Source of the DNA: Microvirga puerhi
GTDB taxonomy: Bacteria; Pseudomonadota; Alphaproteobacteria; Rhizobiales; Beijerinckiaceae
Length of the DNA: 64,000 nucleotides
Direction of reading: 5' to 3'
Assembly: GCF_020089865.1 (NCBI RefSeq)
Contig: NZ_JAIRBM010000003.1
Location: 310,001-374,000, forward strand
A program made the position numbers and the translations under genes. The notes beneath the pieces were generated by a model. The model was not told the origin of the DNA. It saw nothing but the letters and a program-made list of their open reading frames with translations, and made no database searches. Shown here one piece after another: positions 43,097-51,418 of the stretch (the stretch's first letter is position 1; every line of letters starts with the position of its first letter).

Positions 43097-43123
43097 GAGG
43101 GATTGTCGAGGCAAGCCCTCTCA
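43094..43123. terminator. Hairpin between convergent putR-like and terC genes
   Basis: TGAGAGGG (43094-43101, overlapping the stop codon) pairs perfectly with CCCTCTCA (43116-43123). There is no T-run, so it is a weak or bidirectional termination signal at best. Confidence 0.4.
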
Positions 43124-43133
43124 AGCATGAGCG

Positions 43134-44129
43134 TCACTGAGTGGTGGTCCTTGTCACGGGGGCATCGTTGCGTGTCTTCCAAAGACTCCACCCAATGCCC
43201 GCGGCCAGAATGCCGAAGGTGACGCCGAGCGAGATCGCTGCCGGGACTTTGTCCAGGCCCAGGGCATCAGCCAGGAAGATCTTGCCGCCGATAAAGATCA
43301 GCACGAAGGCGAGCGCATACTTCAAATAGTGGAAACGGTGAACCATGGCGGCGAGGGCGAAATAAAGGGCTCGCAGGCCGAGGATCGCGAAGATGTTCGA
43401 CGTGTAGACGATGAACGGATCCGTGGTGATGGCGAAGATGGCCGGAACGGAATCGACTGCAAACACCACGTCGGCGATCTCGATCAGAGCGAGAGCCAGA
43501 AACAGCGGCGTCATGAACCAAACCGGCTTGCCGCTTGTTGGATCAGGCTTCTTCACGAAAAAGTGTTCGCCGTGATGCTCATCCGTGACGTTGAAGCGCC
43601 TGCGCATGAACCGGAGCATCGGGTTCTGCGCTATGTCGTAATCGGAATCGGAGAACACGAGCATCTTTACGCCCGTGGCGATGAGGAACAGGGCGAAGAT
43701 GTAAAGGACCCAGGAAAACTGGGAAATCACCGCAGCGCCAAAGCCGATCATGATCGCTCGCAGCACGAGCACGCCGAGAATGCCCCAGAAGAGAACTCGG
43801 TGCTGATAGAGGCGAGGAACGGCGAAGAAGCCGAAGATCATCGCGATGACGAAGACGTTGTCCATCGCCAGCGCCTTCTCGACTGCGAAGCCTGTCAAGT
43901 AGTTCAGGCCGGGCTCCGGCCCGAGATGCCACCAGACGAAGCCACCGAAGAGGAGGCCGAGCGCGATGTAGAAGGCGCTCATGAATAGGCTCTCGCGCAC
44001 CCCGATCTCCCGGTTCGTGCGGTGGAACACGCCGAGATCGAGCACGAGGAGCGAAACAACGATAGAAAGAAAGGCAAGCCAGAGCCAAAGCGGCGTGCCG
44101 AGCCAATTGGCCAGGAGGATGTCAAGCAT
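43134..44129 (-). CDS. TerC family integral membrane protein
   Basis: This protein of 331 residues has at least eight hydrophobic segments. TerC signatures include MDNVFVIAMIFGFFAVP with its acidic intramembrane residue, and IEIADVVFAVDSVPAIFAIT. TerC proteins have been linked to tellurite resistance and, in related members, to manganese export. Two starts are possible (ATG 44141 or ATG 44129); the second, beginning MLDILLANWLGTP, matches homologues better. It is divergent from the orphan binding protein. Confidence 0.88.
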   Translation of the reverse strand: MLDILLANWLGTPLWLWLAFLSIVVSLLVLDLGVFHRTNREIGVRESLFMSAFYIALGLLFGGFVWWHLGPEPGLNYLTGFAVEKALAMDNVFVIAMIFGFFAVPRLYQHRVLFWGILGVLVLRAIMIGFGAAVISQFSWVLYIFALFLIATGVKMLVFSDSDYDIAQNPMLRFMRRRFNVTDEHHGEHFFVKKPDPTSGKPVWFMTPLFLALALIEIADVVFAVDSVPAIFAITTDPFIVYTSNIFAILGLRALYFALAAMVHRFHYLKYALAFVLIFIGGKIFLADALGLDKVPAAISLGVTFGILAAGIGWSLWKTRNDAPVTRTTTQ

Positions 44130-44410
44130 GACCGAACCCATGTGTTGAACCAGTCGGTTCCGACATCACGAATGCATTTTGCATCCGCCAGAGGGGCCCG
44201 GTCACCGACGCGTTCAAGGTGGGAAGCCGGTGCGGCTCGTTCAAGAGCGATAAGATTTCGAATCTTGAAACCAAAGCGCATTGAATTGCTTGACGCCCCA
44301 ACCCGATCTGCTTGCATGAGCGAGCGATCAGAAAAGAGAAGCCACGGTAAGCTGGGCGCAAATGCTGCCAAGTTTTGCCGCAAGGTCGTATGATTGGAGG
44401 AAAACCTGCC
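44130..44410. other. Divergent intergenic region between terC and the orphan binding protein
   Basis: No gene is supported here. On the minus strand short hairpins precede terC (GAACC/GGTTC at about 44147-44160, ATGCA/TGCAT near 44173). I looked for a yybP-ykoY-type manganese riboswitch, common before terC genes, and did not recognise its conserved sequence. On the plus strand TTGACG (44290-44295) with TGCATG (44313-44318) is a weak promoter candidate for the binding protein. Confidence 0.35.
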
Positions 44411-45454
44411 ATGCTCCGGACTAAAGCTGCCAGCCTGTCTCGGGGTATTGCCGGTCTCGTCGCTGGAGTAGCCGCGCTTCTTGCGGTTTCGGCAGCCCAG
44501 GCTCAGACGCAGGTGCGGTTCAGTCTCGATTGGCGCTGGGAGGGGCCGGCCGCGCCCTTCGCTGTCGCCCTGGAGAAAGGCTACTTCAAGGCCGAGGGCT
44601 TGGACGTCACAATCGAGCAGGCCGCGGGTTCGCGGGAGGTCTTGGCGCGTGTGGGGATGGAAGGTTTCGAGGCCGGGATTGCAGACATCAATACGCTCGC
44701 TCGCCTGCTGCATGACAAGCCGGAGACGAGCGTTATTGCCGCGATGATGATTCATGATCGGCCCGCCTTTGCCATCGTCGGACGAAAGAGCCGTGGAATT
44801 TCAAGCGACCTATCAAGCCTCAAAGCCAAGGTTTTCGGTGCTCCGCAGGCCGATGCAGCTTACGGCATGTGGCCTGTCTTCAGGATGGTAAACAGCATCG
44901 ACGATTCAGGCATGAAGTTTGAAAATGTCGGCTTCCCAGTCCGAGAGCCGATGCTCGCCCAAGGCGAGGTTGATGCGGTTTTTGGATTTGCGACGACTTC
45001 CTATGTCAATCTCAAGTCGCGCGGCGTTCCGGTGGAAGACATCGTCACGCTCCTCATGAGCGATCACGGACTTGAAGCTTATGGAAATGCGATCGTCGTC
45101 TCGAAGAAATTCGCGCAGCAGGAACCGGAGGCCGTGAAGGGGCTGCTGCGGGCGATCGTGCGTGGGTTTCAAGATGCCGCAAAGGACCCGGCCGGTGCCG
45201 TCGACGCCGTTCTGAAACGCAATGACTTGGCAAAGAAAGACGTCGAACTCGAGCGGCTTCGCATGGCGCTCGACCAGAACGTCCTCACTCCCTGGGTCAA
45301 AGAGAACGGAATGGGAGGTATCGACAACGAACGCTTCGCGAAGGCGCTCGATCAGATGGCGGCAGGGCTCGAATACAAGACCAAGCCGCGGTTGGAAGAT
45401 ATCTTTACCGATGCCTTCCTGCCGCCTGCCGATCAGCGAAAGATCGAGCGTTGA
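44411..45454 (+). CDS. ABC transporter substrate-binding protein, NMT1/TauA-like (orphan)
   Basis: This 347-residue protein has a signal peptide (residues about 1-32, ending SAAQAQ). The mature part resembles NMT1/THI5 and SsuA/TauA binding proteins: FSLDWRWEGPAAPFAVALEK, a GYFKAEGLDVTIEQAAGS block and DAVFGFATTSYVNLKSRG. Candidate ligands are thiamine precursors, nitrate, taurine or sulfonates. No permease or ATPase gene lies beside it, so partner proteins must be encoded elsewhere. ATG 44411 follows GGAGG by ten bases. Confidence 0.88.
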   Translation: MLRTKAASLSRGIAGLVAGVAALLAVSAAQAQTQVRFSLDWRWEGPAAPFAVALEKGYFKAEGLDVTIEQAAGSREVLARVGMEGFEAGIADINTLARLLHDKPETSVIAAMMIHDRPAFAIVGRKSRGISSDLSSLKAKVFGAPQADAAYGMWPVFRMVNSIDDSGMKFENVGFPVREPMLAQGEVDAVFGFATTSYVNLKSRGVPVEDIVTLLMSDHGLEAYGNAIVVSKKFAQQEPEAVKGLLRAIVRGFQDAAKDPAGAVDAVLKRNDLAKKDVELERLRMALDQNVLTPWVKENGMGGIDNERFAKALDQMAAGLEYKTKPRLEDIFTDAFLPPADQRKIER

Positions 45455-45469
45455 TGTCGCAATGTCCCT

Positions 45470-46615
45470 TCAGCGCCTCAGCGACAGAGGATTGTCAGCC
45501 ACCGCGGTTCTGTCCGGCCGGTCGATCTGAGGCTTTCCGAGAAATGCGTTCCACAACGCCTCGACGGTACTCTTTTCCAGGTCGTCGACGATAAGGACAA
45601 GGCGGCTACGGTGGTCTTCGCTCGGCCAATGGGGAAGAATCGTAGGCACATGGATCACGTGCTGTACGCCATGGATCACGACGGGATGTTCGGGATCTTC
45701 CGCCAGGCCTACGATCCCTTTGAGGCGCAAAAGCTTCGCTCCTTGCGTCGAGCGTAGCAGATCCAGGAACATGTCGAGTGTTCCCTGAGGAATTGGTTGA
45801 TCGCTCACCAGGGAAAAAGCGCGAATCCGCTCATCGTGCCTGTTCACGTCATGATGATGGCCATGGTGGTCATGGCCGTGATCATGGTGGCCATGTTGAT
45901 GAGCATGACTTCGACGCTCGGTCTCCTCGATGGCCTCGGCCTTCAGCCACTCGCTTACATCGGCGATCTTGCCGTGCAGATCGAACAGACCTCCAGCGAC
46001 GATATCTTCCACCGGAGCATCCGCCCGCATGATCGAGGCACCGGGATTGAGCTGCCGTAATCGCTTGTAGAGATGGTCGAGCGCTTTCGCATCCTTCACG
46101 AGGTCTGTCTTGGCGATCACAAGTCGCTCTGCAACCGCCGCCTGCTTCACGGCCTCCAGATGAGCGTCGAGGGTTGCCTCTCCATTCACGGCGTCGATGA
46201 CTGTGACGACGCCTTCAACGGCATACCGCATCGACAGATAGGGATGGTAAAGGACCGCGTGGAGGATGGGAGCGGGATCGGCGAGCCCGGTCGTCTCGAT
46301 GATCACGCGTTGGAATGGCGTGATGCGCCCGTTGTCCCGTTTTCGAAGCAGGTCCTCCAGAGTCGTGATGAGGTCGCCACGGACCGTGCAGCACAGGCAG
46401 CCGGCCGAGAGCAGCACCATGTTCTCATCGATCTTCTCCACGAGAAGATGATCGAGGCCGATCTCGCCGAATTCATTGATGATGACCACGCTGTCCTGCA
46501 GCGCTTCGTGCTGGACAAGCCGGTTCAGAAGCGTGGTCTTGCCGGCGCCCAGAAACCCGGTGACGACGGTCAGCGGGATGGGCGGGAGAGGACCGGGACG
46601 GGAGGCATCCGACAT
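45470..46615 (-). CDS. COG0523 (CobW-like) GTPase metal chaperone
   Basis: This 381-residue G3E-family GTPase has Walker A GFLGAGKTTLLNRL (residues 20-33), NEFGEIGLDH as the switch region and the metal-binding CLCC at residues 73-76. A His-rich stretch (about residues 238-262, with more than ten histidines) and the CobW C-terminal domain (IPQGTLDMFLDLLRS onward) follow. Such proteins insert Zn or Co into target enzymes. The start is ATG 46615. It lies five bases after the EamA gene stop, in one operon. Whether it serves cobalamin (cobS/T are 7 kb away) or zinc is open. Confidence 0.9.
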   Translation of the reverse strand: MSDASRPGPLPPIPLTVVTGFLGAGKTTLLNRLVQHEALQDSVVIINEFGEIGLDHLLVEKIDENMVLLSAGCLCCTVRGDLITTLEDLLRKRDNGRITPFQRVIIETTGLADPAPILHAVLYHPYLSMRYAVEGVVTVIDAVNGEATLDAHLEAVKQAAVAERLVIAKTDLVKDAKALDHLYKRLRQLNPGASIMRADAPVEDIVAGGLFDLHGKIADVSEWLKAEAIEETERRSHAHQHGHHDHGHDHHGHHHDVNRHDERIRAFSLVSDQPIPQGTLDMFLDLLRSTQGAKLLRLKGIVGLAEDPEHPVVIHGVQHVIHVPTILPHWPSEDHRSRLVLIVDDLEKSTVEALWNAFLGKPQIDRPDRTAVADNPLSLRR

Positions 46616-46620
46616 CAAAA

Positions 46621-47517
46621 TCAATCCGTGGGTACGATCGGCGCGGCGCGTGACCGCTCTAACAGGATATTGGTAACGATTGCGGCCAGCACCAGGCAGC
46701 CCCCGAGCGCCTGCACCGGGCCGATGCGCTCACCCAGGACGATGGTGGATGTTATCGCAGAGACGACAGGCTCAATGCAGTAGACGATCCCGGCGGCCAC
46801 CGCCGAGATGCGGCCGAGAGCCACTATTTGAAACAGAAAGCCGATGACATAGCCGCCGACTGTCATGATGACGCCGAAAGGTGCGAGGGCCAGGACCGTG
46901 GGCGATGTGAGCTGTCCAGTGGCCGCGCCAGCCAGAACGGCTGTCGGCAGGACGATCAGATGGATCCAGAACATCTTGGCCGTGATGTCGGTCTTGCGGC
47001 AGCGGGCGGCGGCGAAGAACTGCGTCGCCGTCGCCGCGGCAGCTCCAAGCGCCAGGGCGAGGCCTCGCCAGTCGAGATCTCCGAAGGCCGGGCCCACGAC
47101 GAGGACGATCCCGAGCAGCGCAAGGAAGACGACACCCACGAGGGCGGGCGTCAGCTTCGTTCCTTCAACGAGGGGGGAGGCCAGGACGATGAATGTCGGA
47201 TAGGCATAAAAGAGCACGGCCGCCACCGTCACGGGGATGAAGGCGACGGAAGAGACGTAACAGAGGCCGACGAAGGCGGTGGAGACCCCCAGAACCGCCA
47301 TCGTGCCGCGCTCCTCCCGGGCCACGACCAGCGAGCGCCGCATGATGGCGGCAACCGCCCCGAATAGGGCGAGCATCAGGAGAACGCGATAGATGACGAC
47401 GGCCGGGCCCGAAACGCCCCCAAGGGCGGCGACGCGGGCATACACGATGTTGAGGCCATAGAGACCGGCTGAGCCTAGAGCAAACAGCAGGCCGCTGGCG
47501 GGAGAGGAAGGGGACAT
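46621..47517 (-). CDS. EamA/DMT family transporter
   Basis: This 298-residue protein has ten hydrophobic segments arranged as two EamA repeats (about 10-140 and 155-285). The second repeat ends with the family signature VVSAITSTIVLGERIGPVQA. Members export metabolites, amino acids or nucleosides; the substrate here is unknown. The CobW-like gene follows five bases downstream and is probably translated from the same mRNA. Confidence 0.9.
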   Translation of the reverse strand: MSPSSPASGLLFALGSAGLYGLNIVYARVAALGGVSGPAVVIYRVLLMLALFGAVAAIMRRSLVVAREERGTMAVLGVSTAFVGLCYVSSVAFIPVTVAAVLFYAYPTFIVLASPLVEGTKLTPALVGVVFLALLGIVLVVGPAFGDLDWRGLALALGAAAATATQFFAAARCRKTDITAKMFWIHLIVLPTAVLAGAATGQLTSPTVLALAPFGVIMTVGGYVIGFLFQIVALGRISAVAAGIVYCIEPVVSAITSTIVLGERIGPVQALGGCLVLAAIVTNILLERSRAAPIVPTD

Positions 47518-47616
47518 GGGGCGATCGCGGCGTGAACACCACCGTTTGCCCGGTTTGCGCCGGATTGCAAGAGTGCTCTCAGACAGCGCGCCTCGTTTTC
47601 AAGGTCACAGAACGAA

Positions 47617-47649
47617 ACAGCCGCCGCGAAGGTCATTCACGGCGGCTGT
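47617..47649 (-). terminator. Rho-independent terminator of the D-Ala-D-Ala carboxypeptidase gene
   Basis: On the minus strand a 10-bp stem (47640-47649 with 47617-47626) is followed by TTTCGTTCT. It lies about 20 bases after the carboxypeptidase stop and before the EamA gene. Confidence 0.75.
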
Positions 47650-47670
47650 TGTTCGAAACGGTTTCCTCGA

Positions 47671-49023
47671 TCAGTTCTTGGCGTTCTTCGCCTTCGGAGA
47701 GGTTTCCGCGGAGGCTTGGTCTTTGCCTTTTGCGGGTTTCGCCTTGTTCTTCTGGTCGCTCACTGGCTTGACGCTGATGCTCTCGCGCGTCTTGTCTTTG
47801 CTCTTGACCTTAGAAGAGGCACTTGCCGTCTCGCTATCCTGAGAGGCCTTGGCGGCTTTAGAAGCGGACTTCGTCTTTGCCGACTTCTTCGAGGCTGCCT
47901 TCTTGGCCTTGTCCGCTGCATCCTCCTTGGCGGCCTGAGCGGCGAGTTCGGCCTCGGAGGGCGGATTGAGGCCCACCCAGACGCGTTCCGGCTGAGCGGC
48001 CGACCGCGGGCCGAGGGTCGTCCGGGTTGCCTGCGCCGTGCCGGCAAAGGCCATGACATCGGACGAAAAGAGATTGGGAACGCCCGAGTTTTCGCCTGTG
48101 GCAATCGTGGTTGGGCTGTCTTCCTCATCCGGCATGGGGCCGCGACGGTCGCAGATGACCGAACGCATATCTGGCGGGGAGTGGACGGATGATGTGGGAA
48201 GAGCCGCAAGGGTCGGATTGGAGAATCCAGCCTGGCTGTTGAATCCACGGTCGAACAGCTCGGCGGCTTTCATGGTCCGTTCGTTCGCGGAGGGAGCACC
48301 GAGCACCACAGTGATCAGGTGCCGTCCGTTCCGCGTGGCGCTGGCCACGACGTTGAACCCGGCCGAGCAGATGAAGCCGGTCTTCATGCCGTCGGCCCCG
48401 GGATAGCGGCCGATGAGCCCATTGGTGTTGCGCATGATCCGGCGGCCATATTGGATGGCGCCTATGTCGAACAAACCCTGGTATTCGGGAAATTCATTGA
48501 ATAGAGCGCGTGCCAGGGTCGCCATATCGCGCGCGGATGTTTGGTTGCGCTCGTCCGGCAGGCCATGAGGATTGGCGAAATGGCTCTCGTGCATACCGAG
48601 CGCCTGCGCCTTTTGGTTCATGATCTCAGCAAAGCCCTCAATCGAGCCCCCGAGGTTCTCTCCAATGGTCGCGGCTATATCGTTCGCCGACTTGACCATG
48701 ATGATCTTCAGGGCATTGTCGAGGCGGATCTGAGTGCCAGGCTTGAAACCCATCTTCGAAGGAGGGAGCGCTGCCGCATCGGCCGAGACGGTGAGCAGCG
48801 TGTCCATTTTCACTCGGCCGGATCGAACAGCGTCGAGGGCCACGTAGGTGGTCATGAGCTTCGTGATCGAGGCCGGGAACCAGGGATCCGTCGCGCGCTC
48901 GGCGTGAAGGACGCGCCCCGTTTCGGCATCGACCACAAGGGCAGGATTGCCGGCCAGGGCCGATCCGCTCATGAGAGCCGCGAAAGCAAAGGCTGTCATA
49001 CGAAGGGCACGGCTGACGTTCAT
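47671..49023 (-). CDS. D-alanyl-D-alanine carboxypeptidase (PBP5/6 type) with long basic tail
   Basis: This 450-residue periplasmic enzyme trims the terminal D-Ala from peptidoglycan stem peptides. A signal peptide covers residues 1-24. The serine active site is SITK (S52-K55), the second motif SAND and the third KTG in MKTGFICSAG, all S11-family hallmarks. After the catalytic domain comes a segment of roughly 100 residues dominated by Lys, Ala and Ser, followed by the C-terminus, in place of the usual membrane-anchoring amphipathic helix. ATG 49023 has GGAG nine bases upstream; ATG 49038 is an alternative. Confidence 0.92.
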   Translation of the reverse strand: MNVSRALRMTAFAFAALMSGSALAGNPALVVDAETGRVLHAERATDPWFPASITKLMTTYVALDAVRSGRVKMDTLLTVSADAAALPPSKMGFKPGTQIRLDNALKIIMVKSANDIAATIGENLGGSIEGFAEIMNQKAQALGMHESHFANPHGLPDERNQTSARDMATLARALFNEFPEYQGLFDIGAIQYGRRIMRNTNGLIGRYPGADGMKTGFICSAGFNVVASATRNGRHLITVVLGAPSANERTMKAAELFDRGFNSQAGFSNPTLAALPTSSVHSPPDMRSVICDRRGPMPDEEDSPTTIATGENSGVPNLFSSDVMAFAGTAQATRTTLGPRSAAQPERVWVGLNPPSEAELAAQAAKEDAADKAKKAASKKSAKTKSASKAAKASQDSETASASSKVKSKDKTRESISVKPVSDQKNKAKPAKGKDQASAETSPKAKNAKN

Positions 49024-49239
49024 ACGGAACGACTCCATGAAAACTGACGCTCAGACAATGACACTTAGGAAAACTCGCACGAGGAGGGTTCTGTGACTGC
49101 CCCGATTGTTATGGACTATTTGTAGGTCGGGAGCCCCGTTTTGGCTAGGCTGCCCGGCAATAAGTCCTTTCCTATCCACCCTTTCTAAGGCATTCCGTGG
49201 CAAGAGCATGGCAAGAGCCGCGCGGATTCAAGATCGACC

Positions 49240-50142
49240 ATGACACTCTCCTACCTCTGGATTCCCGCGACACTCGCTGCCGCGGCGGCTCAAACAGGCC
49301 GGAATGCCACCCAGCGTCAGCTGACCAAAACCATCGGAACTGTGGGGGCCACCCAGGTCCGGTTCCTCTACGGCTTCCCCTTTGCCATCCTGGCCCTGGC
49401 TCTCGTCCGACTTGCCCTTGGAGAACCGATCCCGTCCCCGAACGCGACGTTTCTCGTTTATGTCCTGGGCGGTGCATCCACCCAGATCTCGGCCACGGCG
49501 CTGATGCTGTCGGCCATGCGAGAGCGATCGCTCTCCGTCGTGACGGCCTACACGAAGACCGAACCCGTGCAGGTCGCGCTTTTCGGGCTCCTCATTCTCG
49601 GCGATCCCCTGACGCTCGGGATGGCCTTCGCCATCGTGATTGCAACGCTCGGCGTCATCATCATGTCCTTGAAGCGCGAGGCGGACCTAATGTCGTCAGG
49701 TCTGCGCCCGGTCGTCTATGGCATTGCCTCCGGAGCTTTTTTTGCTCTTGCGGCCATCGGATTTCGAGGCGCCATCCTGGCTCTCCCGGAGGGGTCGACG
49801 CTCATGCGGTCGACCACCACCCTGGTTTGGGGGCTCGGCACCCAGACGGTCATCCTCCTGGTTTGGCTTGAGCTATTCGACCGGAAGGCCCTTGTGGCGA
49901 GCTTCAAGGCATGGCGCCCCTCTCTTGGTGCCGGCTTTCTGGGGGCGTTGGCGTCGCAATTCTGGTTTATCGGGTTCGCTCTAACGACCGCCGCCAATGT
50001 CCGCACGCTCGCTCTTGTCGAGGTGTTGATGGCACAGGCCGTTTCCCATCGCCTCCTGTCTCAGGTTACGACGCGGCGCGAATTGGTAGGAATGGGGCTG
50101 ATTCTCGTGGGTGTGGGTTTGCTGCTCGCGTTTCAGCATTGA
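49240..50142 (+). CDS. EamA/DMT family transporter (second copy)
   Basis: This 300-residue membrane protein has ten hydrophobic segments. Features are RNATQRQLTKTIGTVGATQV after the first helix, and TKTEPVQVALFGLLILGDPL, where one repeat ends. It is not closely similar to the EamA protein at 46.6-47.5 kb. It starts 200 bases from the divergent carboxypeptidase gene and is followed, after 57 bases, by the oxygenase fusion. Substrate is unknown. Confidence 0.85.
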   Translation: MTLSYLWIPATLAAAAAQTGRNATQRQLTKTIGTVGATQVRFLYGFPFAILALALVRLALGEPIPSPNATFLVYVLGGASTQISATALMLSAMRERSLSVVTAYTKTEPVQVALFGLLILGDPLTLGMAFAIVIATLGVIIMSLKREADLMSSGLRPVVYGIASGAFFALAAIGFRGAILALPEGSTLMRSTTTLVWGLGTQTVILLVWLELFDRKALVASFKAWRPSLGAGFLGALASQFWFIGFALTTAANVRTLALVEVLMAQAVSHRLLSQVTTRRELVGMGLILVGVGLLLAFQH

Positions 50143-50199
50143 CGGTCGGCCAGCACTACTCGAATGTGAACGAAATAACGAAACATTCGAGACTGAACG

Positions 50200-51339
50200 A
50201 TGGCCGCCACGGCAGAAACCTCTTCCTTTCGAAGCTTCCAGGTCGGCGATCCGACGCCCTGGTTTCGTCAGAACTCGACGAGTAATCCCAACTACGTGTT
50301 CGACACGGCTGCTGGCCGGTACATCGTCCTTTGCTTCTATGGCACGGCATCGGACGATATCGGTCGCGAGACGCTTGCTGCCATCGAGGGCCCGCATCGT
50401 TCCCTTTTCGATGATGATCGGATCGCGTTCTTTGGCATCAGCATCGATCCAGGAGACGCTGCTGAGGGACGGGCAAAGGAAAGCATGCCCGGGATTCGCC
50501 ATTTCTGGGATTTCGATGGGAAGGTCAGTAAACTGTTCGGCGCCGCTCCTATCGATGCCGAACCTGGATCGGCCATCCCATTGCGCCGGTTCTGGATGGT
50601 CCTCAATCCGACCTTACGCGTGAGAGCGATTTTTCCGTTCAAACCTGACGGGCGGGATCGCGACGAGGTTGCCGCCTATCTCCGAGCCCTGCCGCCGGTC
50701 CAATCCTTTGGCGGATTCGAAATTCCAGCTCCGATCCTGATCATTCCGGATGTCTTCGAACCTGATCTCTGCCGGCATCTCATCGGCCTCTACGAGACTC
50801 ATGGGGGCGAAGAATCGGGCTATATGCGCGAGGTCGACGGCAAAACGATCCCGGTTCATAACCCCGATCACAAGCGACGCAAGGATTACACGATCGAGGA
50901 TCCATCGCTGATACGGCACTTGCAGGAGCGTGTGGTTCGCCGGATCAACCCCGAGATCGCGAAGGTCCATTGCTTCCAGCCGACCAGGATGGAGCGCTAC
51001 ATCGTCTCCTGTTATGCGGCCGAGGATGGAGGCCATTTCCGGGCGCACCGGGACAATACCACGAAGGGCACCGCCCATCGTCGCTTTGCAGTTTCCATCA
51101 ATCTCGATGCCGAGTTCGAAGGCGGCGAGGTGGGCTTCCCCGAATATGGTCCCCGGACCTACAAGGCGCCGGCCGGAGGCGCCGTGGTTTTCTCGTGTTC
51201 GTTGCTGCACGCCGTATCTCGCGTCACGAAGGGGCGGCGCTTCGCCTTTCTGCCTTTTCTCTATGACGACGAGGCCGCGAAGATCAGAGAGGCGAACAAT
51301 GCTCATCTCGACGCGAGTGTCGGAACCTACAAAGCATAG
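50200..51339 (+). CDS. Peroxiredoxin-like / 2OG-Fe(II) oxygenase fusion protein
   Basis: This 379-residue protein joins two domains. Residues about 10-165 look like an AhpC/TSA thioredoxin fold (VGDPTPWF; YIVLCFYGTASDDIGRE; IAFFGISIDPGD), but the peroxidatic cysteine is absent and Asp or Ile occupies its place. Residues about 170-370 form a prolyl 4-hydroxylase-type 2OG-Fe(II) oxygenase with iron ligands H283 and D285 (HFRAHRD) and H337 (SLLHAV), and R346 or R347 to bind 2-oxoglutarate. No signal peptide is present. The substrate is unknown; a protein or DNA-repair role cannot be assigned. Confidence 0.85.
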   Translation: MAATAETSSFRSFQVGDPTPWFRQNSTSNPNYVFDTAAGRYIVLCFYGTASDDIGRETLAAIEGPHRSLFDDDRIAFFGISIDPGDAAEGRAKESMPGIRHFWDFDGKVSKLFGAAPIDAEPGSAIPLRRFWMVLNPTLRVRAIFPFKPDGRDRDEVAAYLRALPPVQSFGGFEIPAPILIIPDVFEPDLCRHLIGLYETHGGEESGYMREVDGKTIPVHNPDHKRRKDYTIEDPSLIRHLQERVVRRINPEIAKVHCFQPTRMERYIVSCYAAEDGGHFRAHRDNTTKGTAHRRFAVSINLDAEFEGGEVGFPEYGPRTYKAPAGGAVVFSCSLLHAVSRVTKGRRFAFLPFLYDDEAAKIREANNAHLDASVGTYKA

Positions 51340-51418
51340 GTCATCTGTTCATGATGGCCTTGCCGGTAGGGCTTGTGGGGGCCATTCTCAGGACCACCAA
51401 TCTTGAGGAGACTGCCCT

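Noticed and set aside
44130..44374. A yybP-ykoY manganese riboswitch before terC
   Set aside because: The characteristic conserved loops were not recognisable; only short hairpins are present.
49200..49218. Direct repeat GCAAGAGC near the EamA gene start
   Set aside because: Only two copies of eight bases; likely chance.
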